Assembly: GCF_003932715.1 (NCBI RefSeq)
Contig: NZ_CP020700.1
Coordinates: 7,338,501-7,402,500, forward strand
DNA: 64,000 nt
DNA from: Streptomyces tsukubensis
Lineage (GTDB): Bacteria > Actinomycetota > Actinomycetes > Streptomycetales > Streptomycetaceae
Direction: 5' to 3'
Shown here in pieces: positions 53,912 through 63,446 of the stretch. The notes below the pieces were generated by a model, which did not search any database, was not told the origin of the DNA, and saw only the letters and a list, made by a program, of their open reading frames with translations. Position 1 is the stretch's first letter. Every line of letters starts with the position of its first letter. A program made the translations under genes and the position numbers.

Positions 53912-56056
53912 TCAGACGTCATCCCCGGGCGTACGCTCCCGTTCCCAGAGGTGGTCGGTGATCCGCTCCACCGCCTCCTTGAGATGGCGCCGGTAGGTGC
54001 TGAACGGGACCCCGAGCCGCCCGGCCGCCGCCTGCTGGGAGACGGGCCGCCCGCCGTAGGTGGCGGTGAACGCGCGATGGCGGCGCTCACCGCCCCGCTC
54101 GGCGGGCAGTATCCCGGCCGCGTCGAGCAGGACACGGCCGAGGTCCCCGCCCGCTGCCCTGACACACCGGGTCCGGAGCAGCGGGCTGCACTCCAGCTCC
54201 CTCGGCGACCACAGGGAGCGGAGCGCGTCCCGTACCGCCGAGGCGAACTCCTCGCGCGACATTGCGGCGGCGGCCGGCACGGGTGCCACGGCCGCCTCGC
54301 CGCAGGTCACGCCCTCCGCCGAGGCCAGCATCGCATCGGTGTTCGCCGCCAGGTACTCCTCCGGTCCGGTCCGGTAGTCGTGGCCGTACAGGCGGTACGC
54401 GTACGGGCCGACACGGACCGCCTCCTCGTCCTTGAGCATGTGGTAGTGGCTCATATGGCCGTCCCAGTAGCCGTCGTCTCGGTAGACGGCGAAGTGGTGG
54501 GTGAGACCGCCGGGGTCCCGCCACACCTCGCCCATCGCCCGCCAGTGCATCAGGGTCATCGGCGCGGACGGACGGTGGTAGCGGTCCGGATGGACCATGA
54601 ACCGGGTCACGGCCATTCGCTGCCCGCCCCGCACCGGGCGGAGCCCGCGGGCGCGCCGCCAGGCGGCCGCGACCACCGGGTCGAAGGCCGATGTGGCCTC
54701 TTCCTCGTCGGGGCCGAGCCACAGGGTGGCGGTGAAGGAGACGATCCGCCCGGTCCGCGTGGCACGGTGCACCCGGAACGCCGAGGGGCGCAGTTCCAGC
54801 CAACGGCGGGCGATCCGCGCCGACTCGGCGCCCTCGGCCCGTTCGGCCAGCTCCACCACCGCCGTCTCGTCCCCGGGGGCGTAAGGGGCCTCCTGGACGA
54901 TGCCCGGCGCCTGCCACTCGTGGACCTCCGGCATATGGCCGTCCGTCCGGTACAGATACATGAGCGCCGCGACTGACGGCATCAGCCGCTGCTCGGGGCC
55001 CCGGCGGAGCCGGTCCAGCAGATGGCCGTGCATCCGGCGGTGCAGGGCGGCGAAGCCCTCCGGGTCGCGCCAGCGCAGATCCGCCTCCAGCGTCTCGCGC
55101 ACCACATCGTGCGGGAAGATCCCGGTGGCCGCCGTCTCCACGTAGGGCAGGCCCCGCAGCCAGGCGAACAGCCCGGGGCCGTCCCGCTCGCCGAGCATCG
55201 CCCGGAGCAGCTCCTCGGAGGTCACGTACGCGTGAGCACACACCTCCAGGGCGCGGCGGTGCAGGGGGGACGGCGGGTTGTCCGCGAGCCGGGTCAGCAG
55301 GGTCGAGATCACGTCCTGGCCGGGCGCCCAGCGATGGCCCGCCCCGCTCCCACTCCCGCCGCCCCGGCCCGTCACGCCCTCCGGACCCTCCAGGTCGTCC
55401 CGTACGTGCCCGTCTTCCTGTAGGCGGGTGTCGTCCCGGACGAGGCTGGCCGCGAGCGAGAGGGCGAGCGGGTGGCCGCCCGTGAACGTGAGCACGGACT
55501 CCCGCATCCCCGCCGGTACTCCGCGGTCGGCGAGGAACGTCCTGGCGTCGTCCTGCGAGAGCGCCCTCACCTGTACGACCGCGAGATGGTCGGACCAGCC
55601 GGCGTCCGTGGTCCAGCGCGAGTCGGGCCGGTTGCGCCCGGCGAGCACGGCGACCGCGTCCAGGGGAAGTTCGGGCAGGAAGCGCTCCCAGAGCCAGCCC
55701 TCCAGTCCCTGGCAGATCTCGAAGGTGTCGACGAGCAGCACCGCGCCGGGCCGGTCCAGCGCATCGGCGACCGCCCGTTGGAAGCCCTCGGGCGTGGGGT
55801 CGGTCGTCCGGGCGTCCACCTCGACGACCGGCCGGCCCGCCGACGCCGCCTCGCGCGCGAAACGGCGCAACAGTGTCGACTTGCCGATCCCGCCCGGACC
55901 GTGCAGGAAGAGCACCGGCTCGATCCCCGGGTCCCCGGCGAGCATCGCGTGGAACCGGGCGGTCTCCTGCTCCCGCCCCACGAAGGCCCGGTCCCGCGAG
56001 GCCATGAGCCTGCCGCGCAGGCTGCCGCCGGGCTCCCGCCCATCCGCCTGGGTCAA
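53912..56056 (-). CDS. STAND-like ATPase/regulator of unusual architecture
   Basis: This 714-residue protein has an N-terminal P-loop ATPase with AFVGREQE, Walker A GPGGIGKST (53-61) and Walker B VLLVDTFE (near 110). Downstream are a helical winged region (about 255-350), a middle part with a GNAT-like feel (about 420-540, ending YWDGHMSHYHML) and a C-terminal HTH-like segment AAAGRLGVPFSTYRRHLKEAVER. The TTG start is chosen for the GGGAGGGG just upstream; ATG56005 is the alternative. Its targets are unknown. Confidence 0.75.
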   Translation of the reverse strand: MTQADGREPGGSLRGRLMASRDRAFVGREQETARFHAMLAGDPGIEPVLFLHGPGGIGKSTLLRRFAREAASAGRPVVEVDARTTDPTPEGFQRAVADALDRPGAVLLVDTFEICQGLEGWLWERFLPELPLDAVAVLAGRNRPDSRWTTDAGWSDHLAVVQVRALSQDDARTFLADRGVPAGMRESVLTFTGGHPLALSLAASLVRDDTRLQEDGHVRDDLEGPEGVTGRGGGSGSGAGHRWAPGQDVISTLLTRLADNPPSPLHRRALEVCAHAYVTSEELLRAMLGERDGPGLFAWLRGLPYVETAATGIFPHDVVRETLEADLRWRDPEGFAALHRRMHGHLLDRLRRGPEQRLMPSVAALMYLYRTDGHMPEVHEWQAPGIVQEAPYAPGDETAVVELAERAEGAESARIARRWLELRPSAFRVHRATRTGRIVSFTATLWLGPDEEEATSAFDPVVAAAWRRARGLRPVRGGQRMAVTRFMVHPDRYHRPSAPMTLMHWRAMGEVWRDPGGLTHHFAVYRDDGYWDGHMSHYHMLKDEEAVRVGPYAYRLYGHDYRTGPEEYLAANTDAMLASAEGVTCGEAAVAPVPAAAAMSREEFASAVRDALRSLWSPRELECSPLLRTRCVRAAGGDLGRVLLDAAGILPAERGGERRHRAFTATYGGRPVSQQAAAGRLGVPFSTYRRHLKEAVERITDHLWERERTPGDDV

Positions 56057-56202
56057 TGCCCCTCCCCTTCCGTCGACTTCGGCCTCTGGCCGCCCGATCG
56101 CGACCGTCCGGGGCGTGTCCTTCGCCCCCGGACGCCGGGGACCGGGCGGCGCGGTACGAGGATACGGAAACGGCCCGGCCGACTGCCCGGTGCGCCGCCC
56201 GG

Positions 56203-56463
56203 TTCGGCGCCTCGAAACGAAGCCTGAACGCGACGCTGTGCGTCGGATCGCAGTGCACCGATGGCCTCGCCATGTTTTCGCGCGGCAGCCAGACGCAGAT
56301 GGCCGGCAGCGGTGACTCGGGCGGCCCGGTGTACCTCATCAACCACAGCAACGGCCTGCTCCACATGCTGGGCATCTACGTCGGCGGCAGCCCGTACCAG
56401 TACTACCTGGAGAAGTACTCCAGTATCCGATCCCTCTTCTCCGGCAGCGTCCACCTCGGCTGG
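56203..56463 (+). pseudogene. Truncated S1-family serine protease remnant
   Basis: This frame reads SLNATLCVGSQCTDGLAMFS, then GSGDSGGPVYLINHSNG and LLHMLGIYVGG, with LFSGSVHLGW at the end. GDSGGP is the catalytic-serine motif of trypsin/streptogrisin-like proteases (Ser codon at 56317). The His and Asp parts of the triad and any signal peptide are missing upstream, where the DNA belongs to the ATPase promoter side. It is a 5'-deleted relic. Nothing else is seen in 56057-56666. Confidence 0.6.
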
Positions 56464-56666
56464 GACGTTCCTCGGGGGACACCTCGCGGCCCATGGGTGG
56501 ATGGCCGCGAGGTGCGGGGCTGCCTGGTGGATGGTTGCCGTCGTGTCATCGCGGATGGGGCGGCGCTGACCACCGCTGCCACGCTCGGGCGGAGGGAGAG
56601 AGGGGCGGGCCGGACTGACGGTGAACACCCCGTCTGGGACGGTCATCCGACTGGGATGCACCCGTG

Positions 56667-59444
56667 TCAGGACGGCCGGTCCAGGAGCCCGCGCCGTGTC
56701 AGTGCCGCCTGCAGTTCCCTGCGCGAGGTGATGCCGAGTTTGCCGAAGACCTTCCGTAGGTGCCACTCGACGGTGCGGGCGCTGATGAACAGCGTGGTGC
56801 CGATCTCTTGGTTGGTCCGGCCGTCGCGGGCGAGCCGGGCGATGAGTGTCTCTCTGGGTGTGAGGTCGCTGAGCGTTTCGGTGGTGCGTTTGCGCACGGT
56901 CTCACCGGTGGCCAGGAGTTCGCGGCGGGCGCGTTCCGCGTAGCCGTCCATACCCACGGCGGTCAGTGTGTCGTAGGCGTGGCGCAGTGGGATCCGGGCG
57001 TCGGCCCGGCGGCCCTCGCGGCGCAGCCACTCGCCGTGGAGCAGGTGCGCGCGGCCGAGTTCGGGCCGGTACCGGGTGCGGGCGAGGTGGTCGATCGCCT
57101 TTCGGTAGAGGTGTTCGGCCTTCTCGCCCTCGCTCAGCAGTGCGCGGCAGCGGGACTCGATCCCGGCCCCGAGGTCGGTGCCGCCGGACAGCGCCGACGC
57201 GGCCAGCCGCGCCATCGGGCCGGCCGCGAGGTCCGGGTTCCCGCTGCGCACGGCGGCCTCGACCAGCTCGGGCAGCGCCCATCGCGCGGCGAACAGATCG
57301 CGCGAGCCGTCGTCGGCGTGGGTGGCCGCCGCCAGCGCGTCGTCGTAGCGGCCGAGGCCGTTGTACAGCACCGCCGCCGCCCAGTTCGCATAGGTCACAG
57401 AGGGCTCCCGGCCGGTGCGGGGCTCCCCGGAGAGCATGGCCTCGATCCGTTCGGCCGCGTCCTCCGCATCGCCCCGCAGCGCGGCGAGCAGCAGGGGGCC
57501 GAAGGTGTCGGCGGGTGCCCCGGTCGCCTCGCGGACCGCGTCGGACTCGGCGATCAGCGCGGTGGCGGCGGTGAACTCCCCGGACCAGGCCGTCACGGTG
57601 GTCAGTGCGACCAGGACGACCGGCAGCAGGTCGAACGCACCGATCGTACGCAGGGCGGCGGCCTCGCGTTCGAGCAGCGAGCTCCAGGCGTCGTGGTCCC
57701 ACAGGGCGACGGCTGCCGCGTGCGTGAGCCACCCCCAGCGCGGGGCGTCGGCTGCGGTGAGGTCCGCCGCGGCCATGGCGTCGACCGCGCCGCGCAGTAC
57801 GGGTGCCGCGGTCGCCGGGTCCGACGTGATCAGCAGGGAGAGCGCGTCGAGCAGTGAGTCGGCCTGGTCCGGCCGCCGAGACCGGGGCAGTTCCCGGGCG
57901 GCCTGGGAGACCTCCAGCAGGGATCCGCCGATGGCCCGGCCTCCGGCGAACATCGCCGCCAGCCAGGCGGTGAGGTAGGTCTCCCGGGCCAGGCCCACAT
58001 CGAGCGGTTCCAGCCGCCTGGCGGCCTGGAGCAGCAGCCGGGCCGCATCGCCGGCGCGGCCCGAGGCGAACGCGACATGTCCGCGCAGCGTGCCGGCCCG
58101 GGCCCGCTGTTCCTCCCGCAGCGGCTCGGCCTCCGCGAGGGCCAGCAGCTCCAGGGCGGTGCTGTACGACCCCGCCTTGAGGTGGGCCTGCGCGGCTGCC
58201 AGGAGGCGATCGGGGCGGCGGGCCGGTTCGGCCGTGAGCTGGATGGCCTTCTCAAGCATGGCCGCGGCCGCGGCCGGTCCGCCGCGGGCCTGGGCGCGGC
58301 CGGCGGAGTACTCCAGTTCGGCGGCGACCGCCTCGTCCGGGCCCGGTGCGGCGTGGGCCCGGTGCCAGGCCCGCCGGTCGGGGTCCGCCTCCGGGTTGGT
58401 CGCACCGGCCAGCGCCCGGTGCACCGCCTGCCGCTCCACCACCGACGCGGACCGGTAGACGGCCGAGCGCAGGAGGGGGTGCCGGAACGACACCCGGGCC
58501 GAGAACCGCGCGAGCCCGGCCTCGGTCGCCGGAGTCGCCGCCTGCGGCGGGAGACCGAGCTGCCCGGCGGCCCGGCGGACGAGCGCGCTGTCGCCCGTCG
58601 GGTCGGCGGCGGCCAGGAGCAGGAGCCGCCGGGTTTGCTCCGGTACGCGGTCGAGCTGCCGCAGGAAGCTCTTCTCGACCCGGCTCGGCAGTGTCACCGC
58701 TCCCGGCAGCCCGAACCCGCCCGCCAGCAGCTCCCGGGGCAGCGCCTGCGGAAACTCTCGTATCGCCAGCGGGTTTCCGCCGGACTCCGCCACGATCTGT
58801 TCCCGGATCCGAGTGTCCAGCGGGCCGGTCAGCACCGAGTCCAGCAGGGTCCGGGCGCCCTGCGGGGAGAGGCCGGAGAGGTGCATCTCCGGCAGGCCCA
58901 CCAGTTCCTCCGTCGTCAGGCGGGAGCCGAAGACCAGCCCGACCGGGTCCGCGGCCAGCCGCCGGGCCACGAACCCCAGCGCCTGCGCCGATGCCCGGTC
59001 CAGCCAGTGGTGGTCGTCGACCACACACACCAGGGGCTCGTCACCCGCGACCTCCGACAGCAGACCGAGCACGGCCAGCGCGACCAGGAACCGGTCCGGC
59101 GACGGGCCCTCACTCAGCCCGAACGCGACCCGCAGCGCCGCCCGCTGCGGTGCCGGCAGCGCCTCCAGCCGGTCCAGGAACGGGGCGCAGAGCTGGTGCA
59201 GCCCGGCGAAAACCAGCTCCATCTCCGACTGCACACCCGTCACGCGCAGGACCCGGCCGACCGGCACCCGTTCGGTGAGCCGGTCCAGCAGGGCGGTCTT
59301 ACCCACGCCGGGCCCGCCCCGTACCACCAGGACCCGGCTCTCGCCGCGGCGGACGGCCTCGACGAGGCGGAGCAGCCGACCGAGTTCGATGTCGCGGTCG
59401 ATCAGCTCCGTCTCATGGTCCGGGTGCCATGGGTCCGCGGTCAT
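56667..59444 (-). CDS. LuxR-family LAL-type regulator 1
   Basis: This 925-residue LAL (large ATP-binding LuxR) regulator has an N-terminal ATPase with Walker A GGPGVGKT (43-50) and Walker B LVCVVDDHHWLD, a long TPR-like helical middle, and a C-terminal LuxR HTH (about 862-915) with LTPRETLIARLARDGRTNQE and ISARTVEWHLRKVFGKLGI. ATG59444 gives the standard family start. Such proteins are pathway-specific activators of secondary metabolism or sugar use. It is divergent from the isochorismatase gene. Confidence 0.92.
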   Translation of the reverse strand: MTADPWHPDHETELIDRDIELGRLLRLVEAVRRGESRVLVVRGGPGVGKTALLDRLTERVPVGRVLRVTGVQSEMELVFAGLHQLCAPFLDRLEALPAPQRAALRVAFGLSEGPSPDRFLVALAVLGLLSEVAGDEPLVCVVDDHHWLDRASAQALGFVARRLAADPVGLVFGSRLTTEELVGLPEMHLSGLSPQGARTLLDSVLTGPLDTRIREQIVAESGGNPLAIREFPQALPRELLAGGFGLPGAVTLPSRVEKSFLRQLDRVPEQTRRLLLLAAADPTGDSALVRRAAGQLGLPPQAATPATEAGLARFSARVSFRHPLLRSAVYRSASVVERQAVHRALAGATNPEADPDRRAWHRAHAAPGPDEAVAAELEYSAGRAQARGGPAAAAAMLEKAIQLTAEPARRPDRLLAAAQAHLKAGSYSTALELLALAEAEPLREEQRARAGTLRGHVAFASGRAGDAARLLLQAARRLEPLDVGLARETYLTAWLAAMFAGGRAIGGSLLEVSQAARELPRSRRPDQADSLLDALSLLITSDPATAAPVLRGAVDAMAAADLTAADAPRWGWLTHAAAVALWDHDAWSSLLEREAAALRTIGAFDLLPVVLVALTTVTAWSGEFTAATALIAESDAVREATGAPADTFGPLLLAALRGDAEDAAERIEAMLSGEPRTGREPSVTYANWAAAVLYNGLGRYDDALAAATHADDGSRDLFAARWALPELVEAAVRSGNPDLAAGPMARLAASALSGGTDLGAGIESRCRALLSEGEKAEHLYRKAIDHLARTRYRPELGRAHLLHGEWLRREGRRADARIPLRHAYDTLTAVGMDGYAERARRELLATGETVRKRTTETLSDLTPRETLIARLARDGRTNQEIGTTLFISARTVEWHLRKVFGKLGITSRRELQAALTRRGLLDRPS

Positions 59445-59716
59445 CGCCCGCCCCCGGGGCGGCGCTGCCGCGCAGCCGGTGGCGTCCGGGGGCCCGTGCG
59501 GCAGCGGTGTCGAGTCAGCATGTGCCGACGATTCTACGACGCGCGGCCCACCGCTCCGGGGAGCAGCGCGCAGGCAGTCAAACGACTGAGCTGCGGCCCG
59601 CGTTCGGATCGGCGGTCGGCTGACGGATGTGGCCGAAGGGCCCGTTCCCGAGACTCGTTTCACAACGGACCCGCCACGGCCCCCACGGCCGCGGCCCCAC
59701 CGAAGGGAACACACTC

Positions 59717-60376
59717 GTGTCCGAGAACCAGAACGAACTCACCATCGAGAACTGCGCGGTCGTCCTCATCGACCACCAGCCGGCGGTCGCGCTGATGACC
59801 ACACCGCGCTCGCAGACCGAGCTGATCAGCAATGTGACCGCGCTCGCGAAGGCCGCGAAGATCCTCGATGTGCCCACCGTCCTCACCACGGTCGGAGCGA
59901 CCGGCGGCCCGCTGGTCGACCCGATCTTCAAGGAGCTCAGCGAGGTCTTCCCGGACGTCGAGCCGATCGACCGGGTGTCCACGAACTCCTGGTCGGACCC
60001 CAGGCTGCGCGCGGCGGTCGAGGCCACCGGGCGCCGGAAGCTGGTGATGGCTGGCCTGTCCACCGATGTCTGTCTCGCGCAGGCCGTCCTGGGCGCACTG
60101 AAGTCCGGGTACGAGGTGTACTTCGTGACCGACTGCTCGGCGGGGGTCAGCCCGGAGGCGCACGAGGACGCCAAGACACGGCTCTCGATGGCCGGCGCCA
60201 GGCCGGTCAACTGGGCCGCGGTGGTCTCCGAGTGGACCCCGGACTACACCTCCCCGGAGCGGGTCGCGGTCACCGACGTCCTGGCACGACACGGCGGAAC
60301 GGCCGCCCATTACACCGACTTCTTCGTCGCGCAGGTCTCCGCCGGTGTCGTGAAGACGCCCGACTTCCTGAAGTGA
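59717..60376 (+). CDS. Isochorismatase-family hydrolase (YcaC-like)
   Basis: This 219-residue cysteine hydrolase has the acidic residue in VLIDHQPAV (near residue 18) and the nucleophile Cys in GLSTDVCLAQAV (near 120), with VTDCSAGVSPEAHEDA after it. The GTG start has GAAGGGA at suitable spacing. YcaC-type proteins have no confirmed natural substrate; amidase or nitrilase-like activity is possible. It lies between two LAL regulators, divergent from the first, and is likely a target of one of them. Confidence 0.88.
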   Translation: MSENQNELTIENCAVVLIDHQPAVALMTTPRSQTELISNVTALAKAAKILDVPTVLTTVGATGGPLVDPIFKELSEVFPDVEPIDRVSTNSWSDPRLRAAVEATGRRKLVMAGLSTDVCLAQAVLGALKSGYEVYFVTDCSAGVSPEAHEDAKTRLSMAGARPVNWAAVVSEWTPDYTSPERVAVTDVLARHGGTAAHYTDFFVAQVSAGVVKTPDFLK

Positions 60377-60400
60377 CCGCAGGCCGCCCTGCGCGGGGTG

Positions 60401-63166
60401 TCACCCGCCGACGTCGAGCGCGGTCAGCGCGTCGCGCAGGGCGGCCCGCGTGGTGATCCCGAGCTTCGGGTAGACCTGGTACAGATGGGCGCCGACGGTC
60501 CGGTGGGACAGGTAGAGGCGCTCGCCGATCTGCTTGTTGGTCAGGCCGGACGCCGCCAGTCGCGCGATCTCCAGCTCCTGCGGGGTGAGCAGCGACCGGG
60601 TGGCCTGCGGCCGGGTCGGCCGGCCGGCCGCGCGCAGCTCCTTGCGGGCCCGCTCCGCCCAGGGAAGTGCACCGAGCCGGTCGAAGGCGTCCGCGGCGGT
60701 GGCCAGTGGTTCGCGTGCCTCGCCCTTCGCGCCCGTACGCCGTAACCGTTCTCCGAACGCCAGCCGGATCCGTGCCGCTTCGAACACCCAGCGGTCCACC
60801 CCCGGCGCCGCGAGCGCCTGCCGGAAGTGGGCGATGGCCTCCTCGTCCGGGGTGCACAGGCCGGCCGCTCCCGACACGAGCATCGCGTAACGGTCGGACA
60901 GCCGGGCGATCCCCAGCTCCCGCAGGGTTCGTACGTGGGCAGCGGCCTCGGTGTCGCGGCCCGTGCGCACCGCTGCCTCGACCAGGTCGTACGCGCCCCA
61001 CAGCGCGTGCGCCGTATAGGGGGCCAGGGTCCCGGCCGGAGTGAGCGCGGTGGCGTGGCGGTAGGCGGACTCGTAGTCGCCGCTGCCCACGTGGACCAGG
61101 GTGCGCGCCTGGTGGGCGAAGGCCACCGCCCCGCCGGCGCCGCGGCGCGTGGCCCAGCTCAGCATCCGGCCGGCGAGGGCGTCACCGGCCTCCGTCTCGC
61201 CGCGTGCGCCGTGCAGCAGCACCTGGTTGTACTGGAAGTACCACGAGAAGAAGGGGTACCCGGCCTCGCACAGCGCAGCCCCCTCGGTGACCAGTTGCTG
61301 TGCCTCCTCCCACTCGCCGGTCAGGAAGTCCTCCATGCACAGGTGCATGAGGGCGCCGAGATGGCGGCGGACCGGGCCGACGCCCTGGCGGCCGGAGTTC
61401 ACCAGAGCCCAGAGCCGGTCCTTCAGCTCGCCGACCCGGTCGAGGTAGACGGTCGCCGTCGCGCCGCGTACGAGCACGGTCGGGTCCGGGGTACGGCGCA
61501 GGAGCTCGCGGACCCCGTCGAGGCAGGCCAGGGCCTCGACGCCGGTGCGCGCCGGGTCGGGGAACGTCCTCGCCGCGAGCGCCAGCACCGGCGGCGGGGC
61601 GGGGGTGAGCCGGCCCACGATGTCGGTGAACGGAGCCCACAGCTCGGCCCGGCCGCTCCACCAGCAGACCAGCTGGAGGGTGTGCAGCGCGTCGATCAGA
61701 GCGGGGTCGCCGGCATCGTAGCCGGGTCCTGCCGCCTCGATCGCACCGGCCAGCAGCCGGTACGCGGTGGTGAGATCGGCCTCGGTGTTCACCAGGATGT
61801 ACACCGCCGCCGCGGCGGCGTGCAGGGCGCCGCTGCCGCCGGCATCCGCGCTCTGCGACCGGCGAAGCAGCTCCGAGGCGTGGGCGACGTCACCGGTCGC
61901 CTCGGCGCCGAGATACGCGGCCTCGGCCAGCCGCCGTCCGCGGTCGCCGGCGTCCGGGCTCAGGTCGGCAGCCCGGACGAGGCAGCGGACGGCGCCAGCC
62001 GCGTCCCCGCGTCGCACCGCCGCGTGCCCGGCGTCCTGCAGCAGCCGCGCCACCTCCTCGTCCGGCGCGATCGCGGCTTCGGCCAGATGCCAGGCCCGCC
62101 GCTCGGGCCGGTCCGCCACAACAGAGGCCAGCGCCTGATGGGCGGCGTGGCGTTCGGGCAGGGTGGCGGCCTCGACGGCCGCGGAGCGGATCAGCGGGTG
62201 CAGGAACGTCAGGCGTCGCGTCGCGGAGTCGATCCGAACGAGACGGGCGTGCTCGACGGCGGTCAGCGCGGACGCGTCCTTCCCGGCGGCGGCATGCAGG
62301 ACTCCGAGATCGCCGGTGCCGTCCAGGGCGGCGAGCAGCAGCACGCGGCGCCCGGCCTCCGAGAGGGCGCCGACGCGTCCGGCGAACAAGTGTCGCAGCC
62401 GCTCGCCCAGCGGCAGCAGCTCCGGCAGCTCCTCCCTCGCGGCCCGCTGCGCTCCCGTCAGCTCCGCCGACAGCTCCAGCAGGGCCAGCGGGTTACCGCG
62501 GGACTCGGCGACCACGCGCGCCCTGACCCTGGCCGCCATGGCCGGGTCACGGGCGGAGAGCAGCAGGTGCGCCGAGTCGTCGTCCAGCGGCCCCAGTTCG
62601 TACTCCTCAAGACCGCCGTGGTCGAAGACGCTCGCCAGGCCGGTCCGCGAGGTGGCGAGGAAGGCGATCCGGCTGCCGTGGAGGCGGCGGGAGAGGACCC
62701 CGAGGACCACGGCGCTGGCCCGGTCCAGCCAGGGCAGGTCGTCGACGATCAGGAGGAGCGGCGCTGCGGCCGCGGCCTGCCGCAGCAGGGCCAGGGTGGC
62801 GTTGACCAGCAGCAGCCGGTCCGGGGCGGGGCCGGTGGCGAAGCCGAGGGCGACCGAGAGGGCTTCGCGGTACGCGGACGGCAGCCGCTCGGCTTCGTCC
62901 AGCACGGGTGTGAGGAGCTGGTGCAGTCCGGCGAACGGGATGTCCGCCTCGAACTCGACGCCGTCGGCGCGCAGCACCCGCGTACCGGCCTGGGCCACCG
63001 CGTCGGCCACGGCGTCGAGCAGCGTCGTCTTGCCGACACCGGCCTCCCCGACCACGTGCAGCCCCCTGCTGCGGCCGGATTCGGTCCCGAAGAACTCGCA
63101 CACCCACCGCACGTCCTGGATCCGGCCGACGATCTGCGATCCCCGGCTCCTTGCCCCGCTGTTCAT
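60401..63166 (-). CDS. LuxR-family LAL-type regulator 2
   Basis: This 921-residue LAL regulator is paralogous in layout to the one at 56667. Walker A is GEAGVGKT (40-47), Walker B is LLLIVDDLPWLD, the middle is TPR-like, and the C-terminal LuxR HTH carries LTPQELEIARLAASGLTNKQ and LSHRTVGAHLYQVYPKLGI. ATG63166 is chosen at the start of conservation with AGGAG just upstream. It is divergent from the haloperoxidase-like hydrolase and convergent with the isochorismatase gene. Confidence 0.92.
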   Translation of the reverse strand: MNSGARSRGSQIVGRIQDVRWVCEFFGTESGRSRGLHVVGEAGVGKTTLLDAVADAVAQAGTRVLRADGVEFEADIPFAGLHQLLTPVLDEAERLPSAYREALSVALGFATGPAPDRLLLVNATLALLRQAAAAAPLLLIVDDLPWLDRASAVVLGVLSRRLHGSRIAFLATSRTGLASVFDHGGLEEYELGPLDDDSAHLLLSARDPAMAARVRARVVAESRGNPLALLELSAELTGAQRAAREELPELLPLGERLRHLFAGRVGALSEAGRRVLLLAALDGTGDLGVLHAAAGKDASALTAVEHARLVRIDSATRRLTFLHPLIRSAAVEAATLPERHAAHQALASVVADRPERRAWHLAEAAIAPDEEVARLLQDAGHAAVRRGDAAGAVRCLVRAADLSPDAGDRGRRLAEAAYLGAEATGDVAHASELLRRSQSADAGGSGALHAAAAAVYILVNTEADLTTAYRLLAGAIEAAGPGYDAGDPALIDALHTLQLVCWWSGRAELWAPFTDIVGRLTPAPPPVLALAARTFPDPARTGVEALACLDGVRELLRRTPDPTVLVRGATATVYLDRVGELKDRLWALVNSGRQGVGPVRRHLGALMHLCMEDFLTGEWEEAQQLVTEGAALCEAGYPFFSWYFQYNQVLLHGARGETEAGDALAGRMLSWATRRGAGGAVAFAHQARTLVHVGSGDYESAYRHATALTPAGTLAPYTAHALWGAYDLVEAAVRTGRDTEAAAHVRTLRELGIARLSDRYAMLVSGAAGLCTPDEEAIAHFRQALAAPGVDRWVFEAARIRLAFGERLRRTGAKGEAREPLATAADAFDRLGALPWAERARKELRAAGRPTRPQATRSLLTPQELEIARLAASGLTNKQIGERLYLSHRTVGAHLYQVYPKLGITTRAALRDALTALDVGG

Positions 63167-63446
63167 CACTCCTGCATCACTCCAGCCTCCTCCGGGCCCG
63201 GCCGTGCCCGCCGCCGGTTCCCGCCCGGGTGCGGTGGGCCGCGGCTGCATGGGCCAGGGTGCCCGGCCGTACTCCGGCATCGCACCCGTAGGTGTCCCTG
63301 GCCGCACCCCCGGGTCCGCCCGGCGGATCCTGGTCGATCACAGTCGGATGACCGATGTCACCGCCGCCGGGCACCGGACAGGCTGGACGCGTGGCGGGCG
63401 CCCCCGCCCGTTCCCGTACGACCGGACCTCCGCCGGAGGGATCGCC

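Noticed and set aside
56760..57857. Plus-strand frames over the LAL genes
   Set aside because: They are antisense to well-conserved LuxR regulators and lack start signals.
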